From NCBI GenBank assembly GCA_947044365.1, contig OX345636.1, positions 42,973,537 to 43,037,536 of the forward strand: a DNA stretch of 64,000 nucleotides. The letters are read 5' to 3'. The DNA comes from Petrosia ficiformis. Its lineage: Eukaryota; Porifera; Demospongiae; Haplosclerida; Petrosiidae. The translations under genes and the position numbers were made by a program. Shown here piece by piece: positions 46,670 to 57,752 of the stretch. Positions within the stretch are counted from its first letter, which is position 1. Each line of letters opens with the position of its first letter. A model generated the notes under the pieces. It had not been told where the DNA came from, did not search any database, and worked only from the letters and a program-made list of their open reading frames with translations.

Positions 46670-48680
46670 TCCCTAGTACCACCTCAAATTCACTGAGATT
46701 TTACACAGGTAAAGTACTATAATTGTGTACTTAAATAGACACGCTGCTTGAAGATAATTGTGTGATTATGTCTACAAATCATTGTGTTTCTTATTAATTT
46801 TTTAGGAAACCTGCATGAATATTAATGGTGTGTGTTTAGTGCATTATCAAAGTTTCCTGCTTTACTATGTTCGTAATGTTTTTCATGAATATACATCTAA
46901 ACTTATATGACAAAGATATTGCACATAGATTTGATATACACAAATCAATAGTGTCAAGGTATTTTTAGAGGTGATGTACATCAAAAGAAAATCATTCATT
47001 CAATGGCTTGAACATGAAATCTACTTGCTAGGCCTCATGTCTGGAGCAACTATTCAGTTTCTCATAGGAATAATTCCACAAATGTCTGACTGCTGCATTA
47101 CAGCTATAAGCTATAAAGATGTCTGGAAGCTGCCACACCTGAATATATGCATGGGTCTGGGTAGACAGCTTCAAATTAATATTGAATGCCACTATACACT
47201 GAGAAGGGTATGGTCAATGAACCATAGGGTGTAGGAGCACAAATTCACTGAAACATAACAACTCTTATCGTTAGGATTTAAATATAATTGTAATCATCCT
47301 CATTGTTAGCAGAAGCACTCCTTTTATTTACCACGCTTACTAATGTCATTGTGGGTTCACTTCCTGCATTTTTAACCAAGCGCCTCATATTGTTGGTCGT
47401 GCATAAAGGAGCTCCAGTATATTTGCAGCGCATGAAGTACACCTTTGGCCACCAATCTTATTGATCAAATTAACATAAAAATGTTTGTATAATATAATAT
47501 ACGTAACTCTTGCTAAACATACCCTTTGCCCTTTACGAGTATGCACTGTCAGTGGCTGTTCAGTCACAGGCAGTTTGTTGAAGAGGTAATTTCAGCACCA
47601 TAGTACCAGATGCATACTTATGACCAAATGAATATGATTGGCGCTACTGCCATAATTATGTTTTACCCACACCCACCATGATCACATATTGTAAGATGTT
47701 GCTCACTATCACATCAAAGCCTTTGCTGCAACTGAATGCAAATTTATGAACTTACTGAAGCAGTTGCCTCAACCTTGGTTACCAACTATTGCTAACACAG
47801 CATCATGAGAGTGCAAGTGAATGCTTTTTTAAATTTATTCTCCAAACATCCCTTTCTCCTTCACTAAAACTAGCAAGAAAGCAAGTATATGAAAGCTCCA
47901 CCTGACCACAGAGAGTGTTTTTGACAACAGGATATGCCGCCACTGCATTAACTTAATCTACAGTAATTTGGGGTGCACTACATTGAAGTCACAGTGTATT
48001 GCATAGTCTGGTGAGCCACACCCTTTGCTATGTATGTGCTTCTTTTCTGAGCATCTTATAATTTATAACACGAGCTTAGCCAGTATTAAAGTATTCTCTT
48101 TTTAACAGGTTATGTATTTGCGCATGCACTTTGAGCTATGAAATTAAATCGTAGCCTCTGCAAATCCATGCATGTGCGTATAAGTCTACTTAACTACTAC
48201 AAGTTTCTGTAATACACGTGCTGTAAACAAAATTGTGTGCTCAATTACACACTAGAGTATGTGGTTGCCATGGAAACATATTAAAATTTCTTTTTAGGAA
48301 CACAGCTATAGTGTGTTAAACATAAACAGTAATCTGAATGCACAATTGAGTATGCAAGGATGAATTACATGTTTCAATAATTTTGATACTTAACGCACAA
48401 CAACTTAATGAATATGTATTTGTTTATGAATTGGCTTGTTGACAACTCAAAACTGATGCTACTTATATGTAACTTTCACTTCCATCACAAAATCATTATT
48501 AATAAAATTGAAAGCCAATATAATTATTTACTATGAACATCATTTTTAACCATGCTATAATTATATAATAGTGAATGATAATTATATAAAATGATATGAG
48601 ACCTTATAATTATAACTTCATCAAAAGTACAATAAAATTGAAACATTTATGATAGTTTTACACTTTTGTTTTCAGAAATA
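46670..48680. other. Stretch without recognised genes
   Basis: AT-rich. An 87-codon open frame at 46,971-47,234 (plus) and others are short and match nothing I recognise. Probably intergenic space downstream of the short secreted gene. Confidence 0.5.
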
Positions 48681-48838
48681 TCAACACCAATCTGGTGCTT
48701 TGAGCGGACATAAAAGATATGCTGTATCATCATTTTCATTAGTCACATGTAAAGACTTCCCATAGTTTTTAGTATCACAACAAAGTTGATCTGAGTCTGT
48801 GAGTTGTGTGTTACAACTTGATGTACAATAAGGATTTT
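48681..48838 (-). CDS. Terminal Cys-rich exon of the secreted gene
   Basis: 158-bp exon with acceptor TTAATTACAG and phase 1, matching the EGF exon. It encodes ENPYCTSSCNTQLTDSDQL, CCDTKNYGKSLHV, then YLLCPLKAPDWC and TGA. Six Cys (C, C, CC, C, C). No domain recognised. Typical of small secreted proteins. Confidence 0.6.
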
Positions 48839-51800
48839 CTGTAATTAAATGTGTACAGATAGTTACATCATTAATTATCTTAAATTAAGTAAAGTTTTCA
48901 CATTTTAATGCTCATATTATTATGTATAATGTAACAATAGGAGCACAGTTCCCTGATGCTTAATTAGCCATTCAATTATGAACCCACAAACCATTAACTG
49001 TAAATACATCAAACAACAGAGGGATATTATGTGTACTGAGTGCAACTATATCACGGGCAAGTCTCTTCAATTATGTACAATGCAGGCTTAAGTATTCAAA
49101 GGGAGTACATGCACTTTGTTTTTTATTTTTTACTTTTTTAATACACACACTTATTCTGTCGTTTCAACTCATGATCATTGTTTGTACACTGCTTTTCAGC
49201 ACTCTTTCCACATAACAGAAATAAAGCAACAAGCTTAAGCTAGGCTGAGCCATAAATTTCCCCTTGGTTTAGTACTGTTTTACGACTCTCAATTTGTTGG
49301 CCCTGCCATCACTAAACACTCAAGTTACGCTACTGGTTAGCAGCAGCTACACCTGCAATATTGGGTTTTACAAATAGAAAAATGTCTCTGCTACACACGA
49401 AATTGTGTGGGACGGATCACTGATACCACAAATTGTGTGGGTGGAAAGGACATTAATGGAAGGACACCCCCTTTAAAATGCAATCCCCTCATACTATATA
49501 TTTAGGCAAAAAAACATCAATTTAGCCATCTTCATGTGCTTATCAAATTATGAACATCTTTCATAATGCACCCCCAGGTACATAGGGGTCAATTCTACTC
49601 GTTACTGGGGTTCAAAGAAGGAGAAGCCCCCTCACCGCACCCGCACTTTCCTTGCTGTAAAACCCAATATTTGGGGTGAAATTCTTAAAGGGGGTAGCCA
49701 ACATGCAGTGGGGTTGTTTTGTTTGACCCAGTTACAGTAAAAAGAGAGAGAACATTGCATTTGAATTAGTCCTACGAAACACTTGGACACTTTCAAGTCC
49801 CGGTAAGCAAGTTAGTAGAAGTAGTACTACACGTCAGAAAAAGATGAATGTTTGGGATAGAGAAAGTTAATAGCGGCCAAAATATATGCAGCAGAGATGC
49901 CAGCATTGGAAATAAGAAGAATTTTGAAAAACAAGCTTAGTCCTCTAAGGGTTAATTAATTAATTAAAGATTTACTTGAAATTTAACACCTTTTGAGGAG
50001 AAGGCTAGTGACTTTTCTCAGATTAAGAATCATTCATCTGCAGGATATGTTGCTAACTCTGAAGAAGGTTTAGCCACCCAAACAGAAACAACATTTCTTT
50101 TCATTCAGTGGTGGATGGATTATTTATTTGTTGTAATAAGTATTTTAAATAAAACACTAGAGTATTGGTTTTGAATTTTATGTAGTTGCAAACGTGCTTG
50201 AGCCAGTGCTTGGTACATTTTTAAAGCAATCTCGGGTTTCATGTTAGTCGTTTTATCTTCCACTTTCCTCTCCACATGACACCAAATACCTCTGATTCTT
50301 TATTTTTAGCGAAACCAGAAAGTTCTCATTGATTCAGTGTTGATGCATCTATACTCTCCTCACCTTCTTCTGTCTTAAACCCTCTCTCTTCATTTTCTGA
50401 TTATTTCCCTCACTTGGGTAAATTATTCCTTAGCCTACACGGTATGCAGCCTCTAGAAAATACTCTATCAATATAGTATTTGTCCCTTCCAGTCTCAGAT
50501 CCAACCATGATGTCCTTTCTCCAGTATTAGTCTCTATTTTTCCAGTTACTCCTTATTTCAAGACATCCTACTCCCCCTCAAAGAAAACGCTGGATCTACC
50601 ATAAAGCGGACTTTAACCTAATTAGTCTTCCACCCCATGGGATTCCTTAATTTCTACTAATGTTAACTCCTCTTGGAAGGCCTTTGAAGATTGCTTCTAC
50701 TCTCTTTACCTTTTAAAGAATCTTGTAGAACTTTAGGAGTATATTTCAGAGTTAGCTAGTAGTTCCAGTTTCTAATTCTATGTAAGCTGCTGAGTTCGAG
50801 CGCGCGTTCTATTACGCGCCACGCCCATTAATTGACCGAGACCCCGGGAATGACGTAACTTCCTTAACTACGTATACAACGCAAACTCGCGCAAGTGGAC
50901 ACAAACCTAATATAAAATATAATATATATATATATATATAATTATATAGTACGAACCCGTGGGAAAGCAATCATAGAGATGGCCCTACGGGCCATAACAA
51001 TGTTTCGAAAATCTAAGTTGCTCTCAACTCATCTTCTCATTTCCTCCTGCAAGCTCCCGTGTAACCAAATTGTTGGATGGCATCACTTCAATGAATGCAT
51101 CTCGTGTATATTACATAATTCTCTTTATCTCAACAAGCATCACCTGCGAAACACACTCGTATTACACCTATCCCTAAAACCTCTTCACCCTCTTCATCTC
51201 CACTAAACTATTGCCCTATCTCACTTCTCTCTCTGGTATCCAAACTACTCCTCTTAGATTTTAATAACCTACATCAGATCAGTTCTCCTATCATCGCCAT
51301 AATCAATTCCCTAAATTCTAAATTCTCAACTCTTCTACATAATGTCATGTCTGGTGTCCCCCAAGCCTCATTCATGGGACCTCTCCCGTTTCTTCTTTAT
51401 ATAGACATTAGACAACGTTTGCAATATTCAGTTAATTAACTCAAAGCTCTAAGCTACAAGTAACGGAGTTGTATTATAATGTCTGTTCATTTTTAAACAG
51501 TATAAAGAAGAATATCTACAAACTTCAAATATAATTATATAAATTTTATAAGACTGCATAATTGTAGGTCTGGTATGAATACATTTATGTATGTTGTTTC
51601 TATAAATGTGACCGAATTTGCGAAAATCAGGCTTATGGGATGATTATTAGTTTTGAGATACGAGTGAAAATAGACAGTTATGGCTTACTCGGGTGATCAC
51701 TGTTTTACTACATAAAAAGCTTGATTAACACCTTATTCACTCATACCTTCAGAGAAGTTTGGGGACATCTCTGTGCTTCGCTAGCCACGCCTAAAAATGT

Positions 51801-54800
51801 TTTATTCATTACGTTTAATGATTAAATAATTGCGTTTTTCTCAAAATGGATTTGTGACTACAACGGTTTAATCCCCCGCTGTAGCTTTGTCTTTTGTGTA
51901 ATTGGGATGTATCATATATCATTCTGGAGCTAATTAAATACTCTATGCAGGTAAAAAAAAATCAATTTTGAAATTTTATCCCATAAGCTTGATTTTCGCA
52001 AATTCCGTCACATATGTACATGAAAACTAGTATGTCTGCATATGTGCATATTGGTAGGTGGTATGTTTTTATGTATGAATAATTTCATCTCTTTTTTTTT
52101 TTTTTGCATATCATTACAAGTCACCCCAGCTTTTTCTTCTAGATGCTAATTGTTCAAACCAAATTATGCTTTCCAAGTACATTTTATAATCATTCTAAAC
52201 CTAAACACTCATTCTAAATTAAATATTAATCATTTTTTGTATGCAATCTTGGGTCACATATGTGACATGTAGTTGAATGTTACTAATATTATTTGTAACA
52301 AATAATAAATAGTGATTTCGTGACAATTTATAATGCAGTTTTACTATACTGAAACATACCATTACATGATACTCCATCTTCATCCAAAATATAACCATCA
52401 TTACACGAACAGAATAAACCTCCCCGAGAGAAGCTACATAGCTGAGTACAGTTGGAACACTCATCACCAGCTATTGAGAGAGGATATTAAGTATAATAAT
52501 TATATATAGTCATCTATATATTACACGAGTTTTTTGTGTGTGGGTGTGATTGTCTGTGAGATATCTTTGTGGATACTATTAAACATTGTACCACTGCATA
52601 AATACAATTGTTAAAATAACGATACTTGTACTATAATCAATTATCATATCCAATATCTCATATTACATGTGCAAAGAAGGTATTGCATCCTAAAATCTTA
52701 TTCTGCTTCTTTGTATATCTAATAGACAGTATAAGGATAATTGAAATTGCAATTATTGGATTATATCAACCTACACGACCAATTAACTTACAATTCCCAC
52801 TATTCCGTGCAACTATACTAACCAATAAATTAGTTATTTTAACAATTATATTTTGGCTGTGTAAAAACACCTTATTTATGCACTTGGTTGCACAGCCGCA
52901 AAGGTACCCAATTTACTGATAATTAAACTTATTATGTTATTGACACAGCAGTTAGATCTTTACTATTCCAGAATATTTTGATGGAGTCATTTAACAATTT
53001 ACCACAAAGAGCACATGAACTTTGCAATAAAAACTATGCTCCTCATGTAAATCAACTATATATAATTATAGGTATAAAATATTTCATAGCATGTTTGTGC
53101 GCCCAATTTATAATAATTGCTTGTGTGTGCTACTGATTGCATGAATTTGTCACTGTAAAAGAACAAAATTGTTAAAATAACTCATTGGTTAGTTATTACA
53201 TACATGTATAAACTTACAAAAATTTAAAGTTGTATGTTCATGCTGTTGATGCTATAACATTTACTATTTTATTATCCTTCCATATAAAACTTAAAATAGA
53301 ATTGTTAAAACAAAAAATATATTGGCTAGTACGGTAGCAAGGATCCAAATTATAATTTAATTGGTCATACAGGTTGTTGTTATGACTGTATGATAAAAGA
53401 TACTTACACTATAAAATCAATTAACATGTCCAATATAAATTATTATAATAGATGCCCAAAGAAGGTTTGGAAACCTAAAATGATTTAATTAAAATGTTAT
53501 TCTGCTTCTTTGTATATCTAATAGACAGTATAAGGATAATTGAAATTGCAATTATTGGATTATAATTACATGCAGTCATATCATCCTACACGACCAATTA
53601 ACTTACAATTCCCACTATTCCATGCAACTATATAATTATACTAACCAATAAATTAGTTATTTTAACAATTTTATTTTGGCATTGTAAAAACACTTAATGC
53701 ATAATTTAATTTACCAAGAAACACCACAAAGGATTGTACCTATAGTTATTTGGCAACAAAGGTAATGAATACGCAGACATAACCAGCATCATGACATTTT
53801 GAATTATCCTTCGCAACTGCAAACTTACCAATGAATGAGTTATTTTAACAATTTTGTTTTTGCAGTGTTATAACTGCTCACATGAGGTTGTATCAGACAT
53901 CATGGTTTACTTAAAACTCATTTTTATGTAACATTAGTGGGAGAGGTACTGGCTAAAATAAACTGTGAGTATCTTGGAATCCAAGTTGTCAGACACGTTT
54001 AGTCAGCAATCACTATCAATAAGTAATTGTGACTGATCATTGTGAACAACAATATTATAGCCTGTTACCGTGTTGCTACTATGTGTTGTATTTCAAATAT
54101 TGGAAGTTATAGACCAGTTTATTATTTCACAGTTTCCTGGCTGTAACAATGGCAATACAGTGCACAGTTCTTTTGACATTTGAAAGGTTTAATAGCCATA
54201 AAAAAAGAATACATTGTATTAGTAATATAATTGCATGCTAGTGCAATTATTGATAATGTGGTAAAAACAACTGATGGATTAAAAACATGTTGTGTGCAAA
54301 AAGACTAAAGCTTGTCATAACACAAAATGATTCAGTACCATGCATATAGTAATATCATTATTAAGTTAATATGAGAAAGTTGCTATTACTGTATCTAATC
54401 TGAATGAGCAGTTGTTTATACTATATCTGATAAAATTGTAAAGTACTCGCATATGGTTACTTACGTGGACGACAGATTTGCGGAAGATCAGAACAGCAAT
54501 CATTTAATTTAGGATGGTAGCAATGGAAATCACACCAACAGTCCTCAATCTGGCAACTATGAATACGAGTGTGTATACAGCACTCAGTGTAATTAGCAGT
54601 GCAAGAACCTGCAGAAAATATTGCATAAATTATAAAGAAATTATATAAATTGTAAATAAAAATAGCAGGCACAGCAGGCAAGAGTGAATCTATTTGCAAA
54701 TATTTAATATAGTGCAAATATTTAATATAGTGTTGTTAACCTTGAGATGAAATTACAGGGAATTCAATATACAGAAAGAGCATCATAAAGTGTAGGAAAC

Positions 54801-54813
54801 ATCTGGAATTCAT
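48681..54813 (-). CDS. Short secreted SMB-EGF gene (module C), whole extent
   Basis: Four exons in phase: signal peptide 54,741-54,813, SMB 54,465-54,608, EGF 52,360-52,470, Cys-rich tail with stop 48,681-48,838. The mature protein would be about 130-140 residues, secreted, with no TM. The first three exons duplicate the start of the giant receptor, so this may be a secreted paralogue able to share or compete for the same ligand (inference). The 3.5-kb last intron contains LINE remnants and a TIR element, so the final exon assignment is less sure than the first three. An alternative is that the module is spliced into the receptor. Confidence 0.65.
48840..50280. other. Intronic stretch, no gene recognised
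   Basis: It contains a short inverted repeat (ATATTGGGTTTTACA at about 49,360 and TGTAAAACCCAATAT at about 49,656) that may bound a roughly 310-bp element, and CCCCCT-rich plus-strand sequence at 49,480-49,640 similar in style to 56,690-56,790. Confidence 0.4.
50400..51450 (+). pseudogene. LINE (non-LTR retrotransposon) remnant
   Basis: Broken plus-strand fragments in LINE order: KRWIYHKADFN then, after a shift, PWDSLISTNVNSSWKAFEDC (linker upstream of RT) at about 50,580-50,700; then PIPKTSSPSSSP with YCPISLLSLVSKLL near 51,165-51,250; then GVPQASFMGPLPFLLYID at about 51,352-51,408, the RT motif before the catalytic region. Many frameshifts. A roughly 190-bp CpG-containing segment (50,770-50,960) interrupts it. 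Confidence 0.75.
51606..52013. mobile_element. TIR element of 408 bp in module C
   Basis: Ends ATGTGACCGAATTTGCGAAA and inverted TTTCGCAAATTCCGTCACAT, with ATCAGGCTTATGGGAT also mirrored. It is absent from the equivalent place in modules A and B, so it inserted after the triplication or into this copy only. Confidence 0.85.
52360..52470 (-). CDS. Secreted gene exon: module C EGF
   Basis: 111-bp phase 1-1 exon: [19 protein letters not shown], then [18 protein letters not shown]. Six Cys. Clear paralogue of 34,577 and 42,178. Confidence 0.87.
54465..54608 (-). CDS. Secreted gene exon: module C somatomedin-B domain
   Basis: 144-bp phase 1-1 exon: [37 protein letters not shown], then [12 protein letters not shown]. 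Eight Cys in SMB order with a two-residue insertion (HPK) before the CC pair compared with modules A and B. Confidence 0.87.
54741..54813 (-). CDS. Secreted gene first exon: signal peptide (module C)
   Basis: 73-bp exon from ATG to a phase-1 donor (gttaac). 24 residues: MNSRC, the hydrophobic FLHFMMLFLYIEF, then PVISSQ. Parallel to 43,953-44,022 with several substitutions. Confidence 0.83.
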
Positions 54814-55483
54814 CTATTTGACAAAAGAGAAATTAAATCATGATTTTAGCTATATATAACTATTTGACACAATATTTGTATTGTCAAAAATGATGTGCAT
54901 GCATGATTATTTACATGGACTATGAGTATTATACATCTGCACCTGAAGGTCTGAACAGGGCATGTACATGATGTACTGATTACTGCACCAACCAGGTAAG
55001 ATCACAAATATTGTACACGACATAATTATGTATTTACATTCTTTATTCACTTGTTTCTTCATATTTATCACAGAAAAAAATGTAATTTCTCAATTAGACA
55101 TTTTAAGTTATATCAGTAGTATATCAACAACCAATCAATCCTGCCACAGAATTAAAGTGGAGCCCTTCTATATTCTGGATACCTTTAGGACAAATATAAG
55201 TGTCCTGATTACAGGGGTATCCTCATTCCAGACATGATGAAATGGGGTCCTATACATGTACATACATAAGCATAATCATAACAGAACATATTCTTTATTA
55301 ATGCGAACTTTTATTTTATAAAAGAAAAAGGGAAGTATAAAGTTTGTTCTCAGTTTTCAAACAAGTCAATTGAAACTTCAATTCAAAAATGTGGCAGTAT
55401 AATTATATTGCAATCTACTACAAACATAAAAGACACTCTGATGCATAATTCACATTAACAATATACAATAGGAATCCATGTCA

Positions 55484-55839
55484 CACTGCAAAAATAAAAT
55501 TGTTAAAACAACTATTTTTTTGGTTAGAAGGGATAGTGAAAATTGTAATTTAATTGACTGTGTTATAATCCAATAATGGTAATTTCAATTATCCTTATAC
55601 TGTATATTGGATATACATAGAAGAAGAATAGAATTTTAATGAAATCATTTTAGGTTTCCATTCCTTTTTTGTGCATCTAATATGAGATATTAAACATGAT
55701 AATTGATTATAGTATAAGTATCTTTAATTTATCATGCACTGCAGTCATAACAACAACCTTATATGACCAATTATATTATGTTGCATGATTGCAAATACTA
55801 ATCAATACAATTTATTTTAACATTTCTATTTTTGCAGTG
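55484..55839. mobile_element. CACTG-TIR MITE (best copy)
   Basis: 356 bp with ends CACTGCAAAAATA and TATTTTTGCAGTG; the next bases (AAATTGTTAAAACAACT against TTATTTTAACATTT) also mirror. Related partial copies occur around 34,790-35,100, 42,430-42,750, 44,867-45,190, 52,605-52,865 and 53,299-53,700, recognised by AATTGTTAAAATAACT and ATTGGTCATACAGG-type internal sequence. No coding capacity. Confidence 0.8.
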
Positions 55840-56101
55840 AATGTCAGAAAGATGTAGTAATATATGCATGCTGTAGATCTATCCTATAATTATTACTGAA
55901 GACATTTTGAAAATAGTGCAGATAATAAGTTATTTATTTGGAACTGTATGGACTCCCAAAAGAATGAATTTATATTGCAAATTTGTATAGCATTTAGAAT
56001 ATATAATTATTTTACTGATGATACTCACTTTTAAACAGCTTTAAATCCAGTTTCTACTACAATTTGATGTACAGTGACAGCGTCTTTTTCAGAGAGATTT
56101 G

Positions 56102-56267
56102 TATACCGTATAGCTCTAAATGTTCGCGGGTACTAGATATATTTCGCGATAAACTTTTCGCAGAAAAATGCTCGTGCACATGTGGGAGGGCGTGACTGAA
56201 TGATTATTTAGCTGTCGTGTCCGTTAGTTTTAATTTATAGCCTGCGAAAATAGGGCTATACAGTATA
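56102..56267. mobile_element. 166-bp TIR MITE
   Basis: Left end TATACCGTATAGCTCTAAAT with TTCGCGG; right end, inverted, TATACTGTATAGCCCTATTT with TCGCAGG. Interior has TTTCGCGATAAACTTTTCGC. Non-coding. Confidence 0.85.
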
Positions 56268-56964
56268 TACCGTAGCATAAGCACACCATAAATGTACACT
56301 GTATATAGTCTCATCCCGAGCAATTCCGGACTCAGCATGTCATTTAGGGTATCACCCATGGTCCTTTTTTGCTTAGCTCAAAAACACATAGACTGGCATA
56401 CGCACTGCCAGCATTTGCTGTCAAATAGGCCAGAGGTTATTAAGGGCCACTCTTAATAAAATATGACGTTATTTTTCTGTGAAATTGCCGGGAAAACTCT
56501 TAGGTTGTATTTTACCAACACAATTTACAACTACATTTCCATTCTTTTACCTCTGAGGTACACTGATTTGATTGGCTTGATATCCTACCATGATTTGTTT
56601 CTTTACAACTGATAGCTAACAGACCATCTAATTTGGGGGACTCCTACATTGGCACCATTTGTCAGAAGGTATGCATCCAATATATCAAAATGAGTTCGGG
56701 GGGGAGGGGGGAATTTTAAAGGGAGTGTCCCCCCTTTGAAGGAGGCACAGCCCCCTCACTGCCCACGCAATTTGTGGTTTCAGTGACCCCGCCCACGTTC
56801 TCTGGTGGGTACATGACACATTGCTCTTGAAGCTAGCATCAGATTCTTGTGGGAGGAGTTTAAAACCGCATGTAACATTCCATACATTTTTTGATCAGTA
56901 GAATTGTAGATAGATATATATAATTATCAACTATAAGTATATAACCTGCCACAATTCAACATAC

Positions 56965-57028
56965 CAGTAAAGAACACACTTGTGTTCTGCCCTTTTGTGC
57001 AGCCTCATGAAGTGGAGTGAAATCCCAC
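56965..57028 (-). pseudogene. Isolated ankyrin-repeat exon, tankyrase-like
   Basis: A 64-bp segment with acceptor TATCTCAG and donor gtatgt, phase 2 in (one base, then codons) and phase 0 out. It encodes WDFTPLHEAAQKGRTQVCSL plus L, the TPLHEAA core of an ankyrin repeat; the KGRTQ-C-LL run is typical of tankyrase. No neighbouring ankyrin exon was found, so it is a relic or a stray exon of another gene. Confidence 0.7.
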
Positions 57029-57039
57029 CTGAGATAGAT

Positions 57040-57750
57040 AGATGCAGTCACTAAAACACGGTCAGAGTAACTACAATTATATATACAACACAATGCAGAT
57101 GTATTAACACTCGGAAAACTGGACTCCAGTGAGCAATTATTCGTTTTGTGCTGGGGATTGACTATATTTCATAATGCAAAATTATATTGCTCATTACTTG
57201 AAAGAACTACAGCAACGAAACATTTTCGTGGTAAGTACAAGTATACACACCACACAAAGATGATGCAACACTGCATGGAAAGCCAGACACTACTGAGCAA
57301 TTATCAGTAATCCATTACATTACATAATAATTAAATTATTATTGCGAGGTAATGAAGGAAGTTAGAGTAACAAAACTCAGTCAGGATAACTACAAGTACG
57401 TACACAACACATTGAACATATAGCACCACTTGGAAAACCACACCCTACTGAGCAATTATCGGTAATCACAACAATTCATTATATTACATATTAATTAAAT
57501 CATTATTGCTGAGTAATGAAAGAATTAGAATAACAAAACTCAGTCAGGATAACTACAGGTACATACACAACACATTGAACATATAGTACCACTTGGAAAA
57601 CCACACCCAACTGAGCAATTATCGGTAATCACAACAGTTCATTATATTACATATTAATTAAATCATTATTGCTGAGTAATAAAGGAAGTGAGAGTAACAC
57701 AACTCAGTCAGGATAACTACAGTTACATACACAACACTTGAACATATAGG
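57040..57750. repeat. Tandem repeat, about 163-bp units
   Basis: Unit start AACTCAGTCAGGATAACTAC occurs at about 57,374, 57,537 and 57,701 (163-164 bp apart), with more diverged copies from 57,049. Units share GAACATATAG, CACTTGGAAAACCACACCC, GAGCAATTATCGGTAATCAC. About four units. Confidence 0.88.
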
Positions 57751-57752
57751 TA

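Larger units (their letters stand above)
51480..54813. repeat. SMB-EGF module C (segmental duplicate)
   Basis: Third copy of the module, with signal-peptide, SMB and EGF exons and shared introns, plus the decayed EGF relic at about 52,108-52,155. Contains repeated copies of the CACTG-type MITE (for example about 53,299-53,690). Confidence 0.85.

Noticed and set aside
46971..47234. 87-codon plus-strand frame as a gene
   Set aside because: No recognisable domain or splice context; length is not striking for this much AT-rich DNA.
44022..54813. Module C as the true 5' end of the giant receptor
   Set aside because: Module B has its own signal-peptide exon with ATG, and module C joins in phase to a stop-containing exon at 48,681-48,838. 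Two genes are the simpler reading, though splicing across was not excluded.
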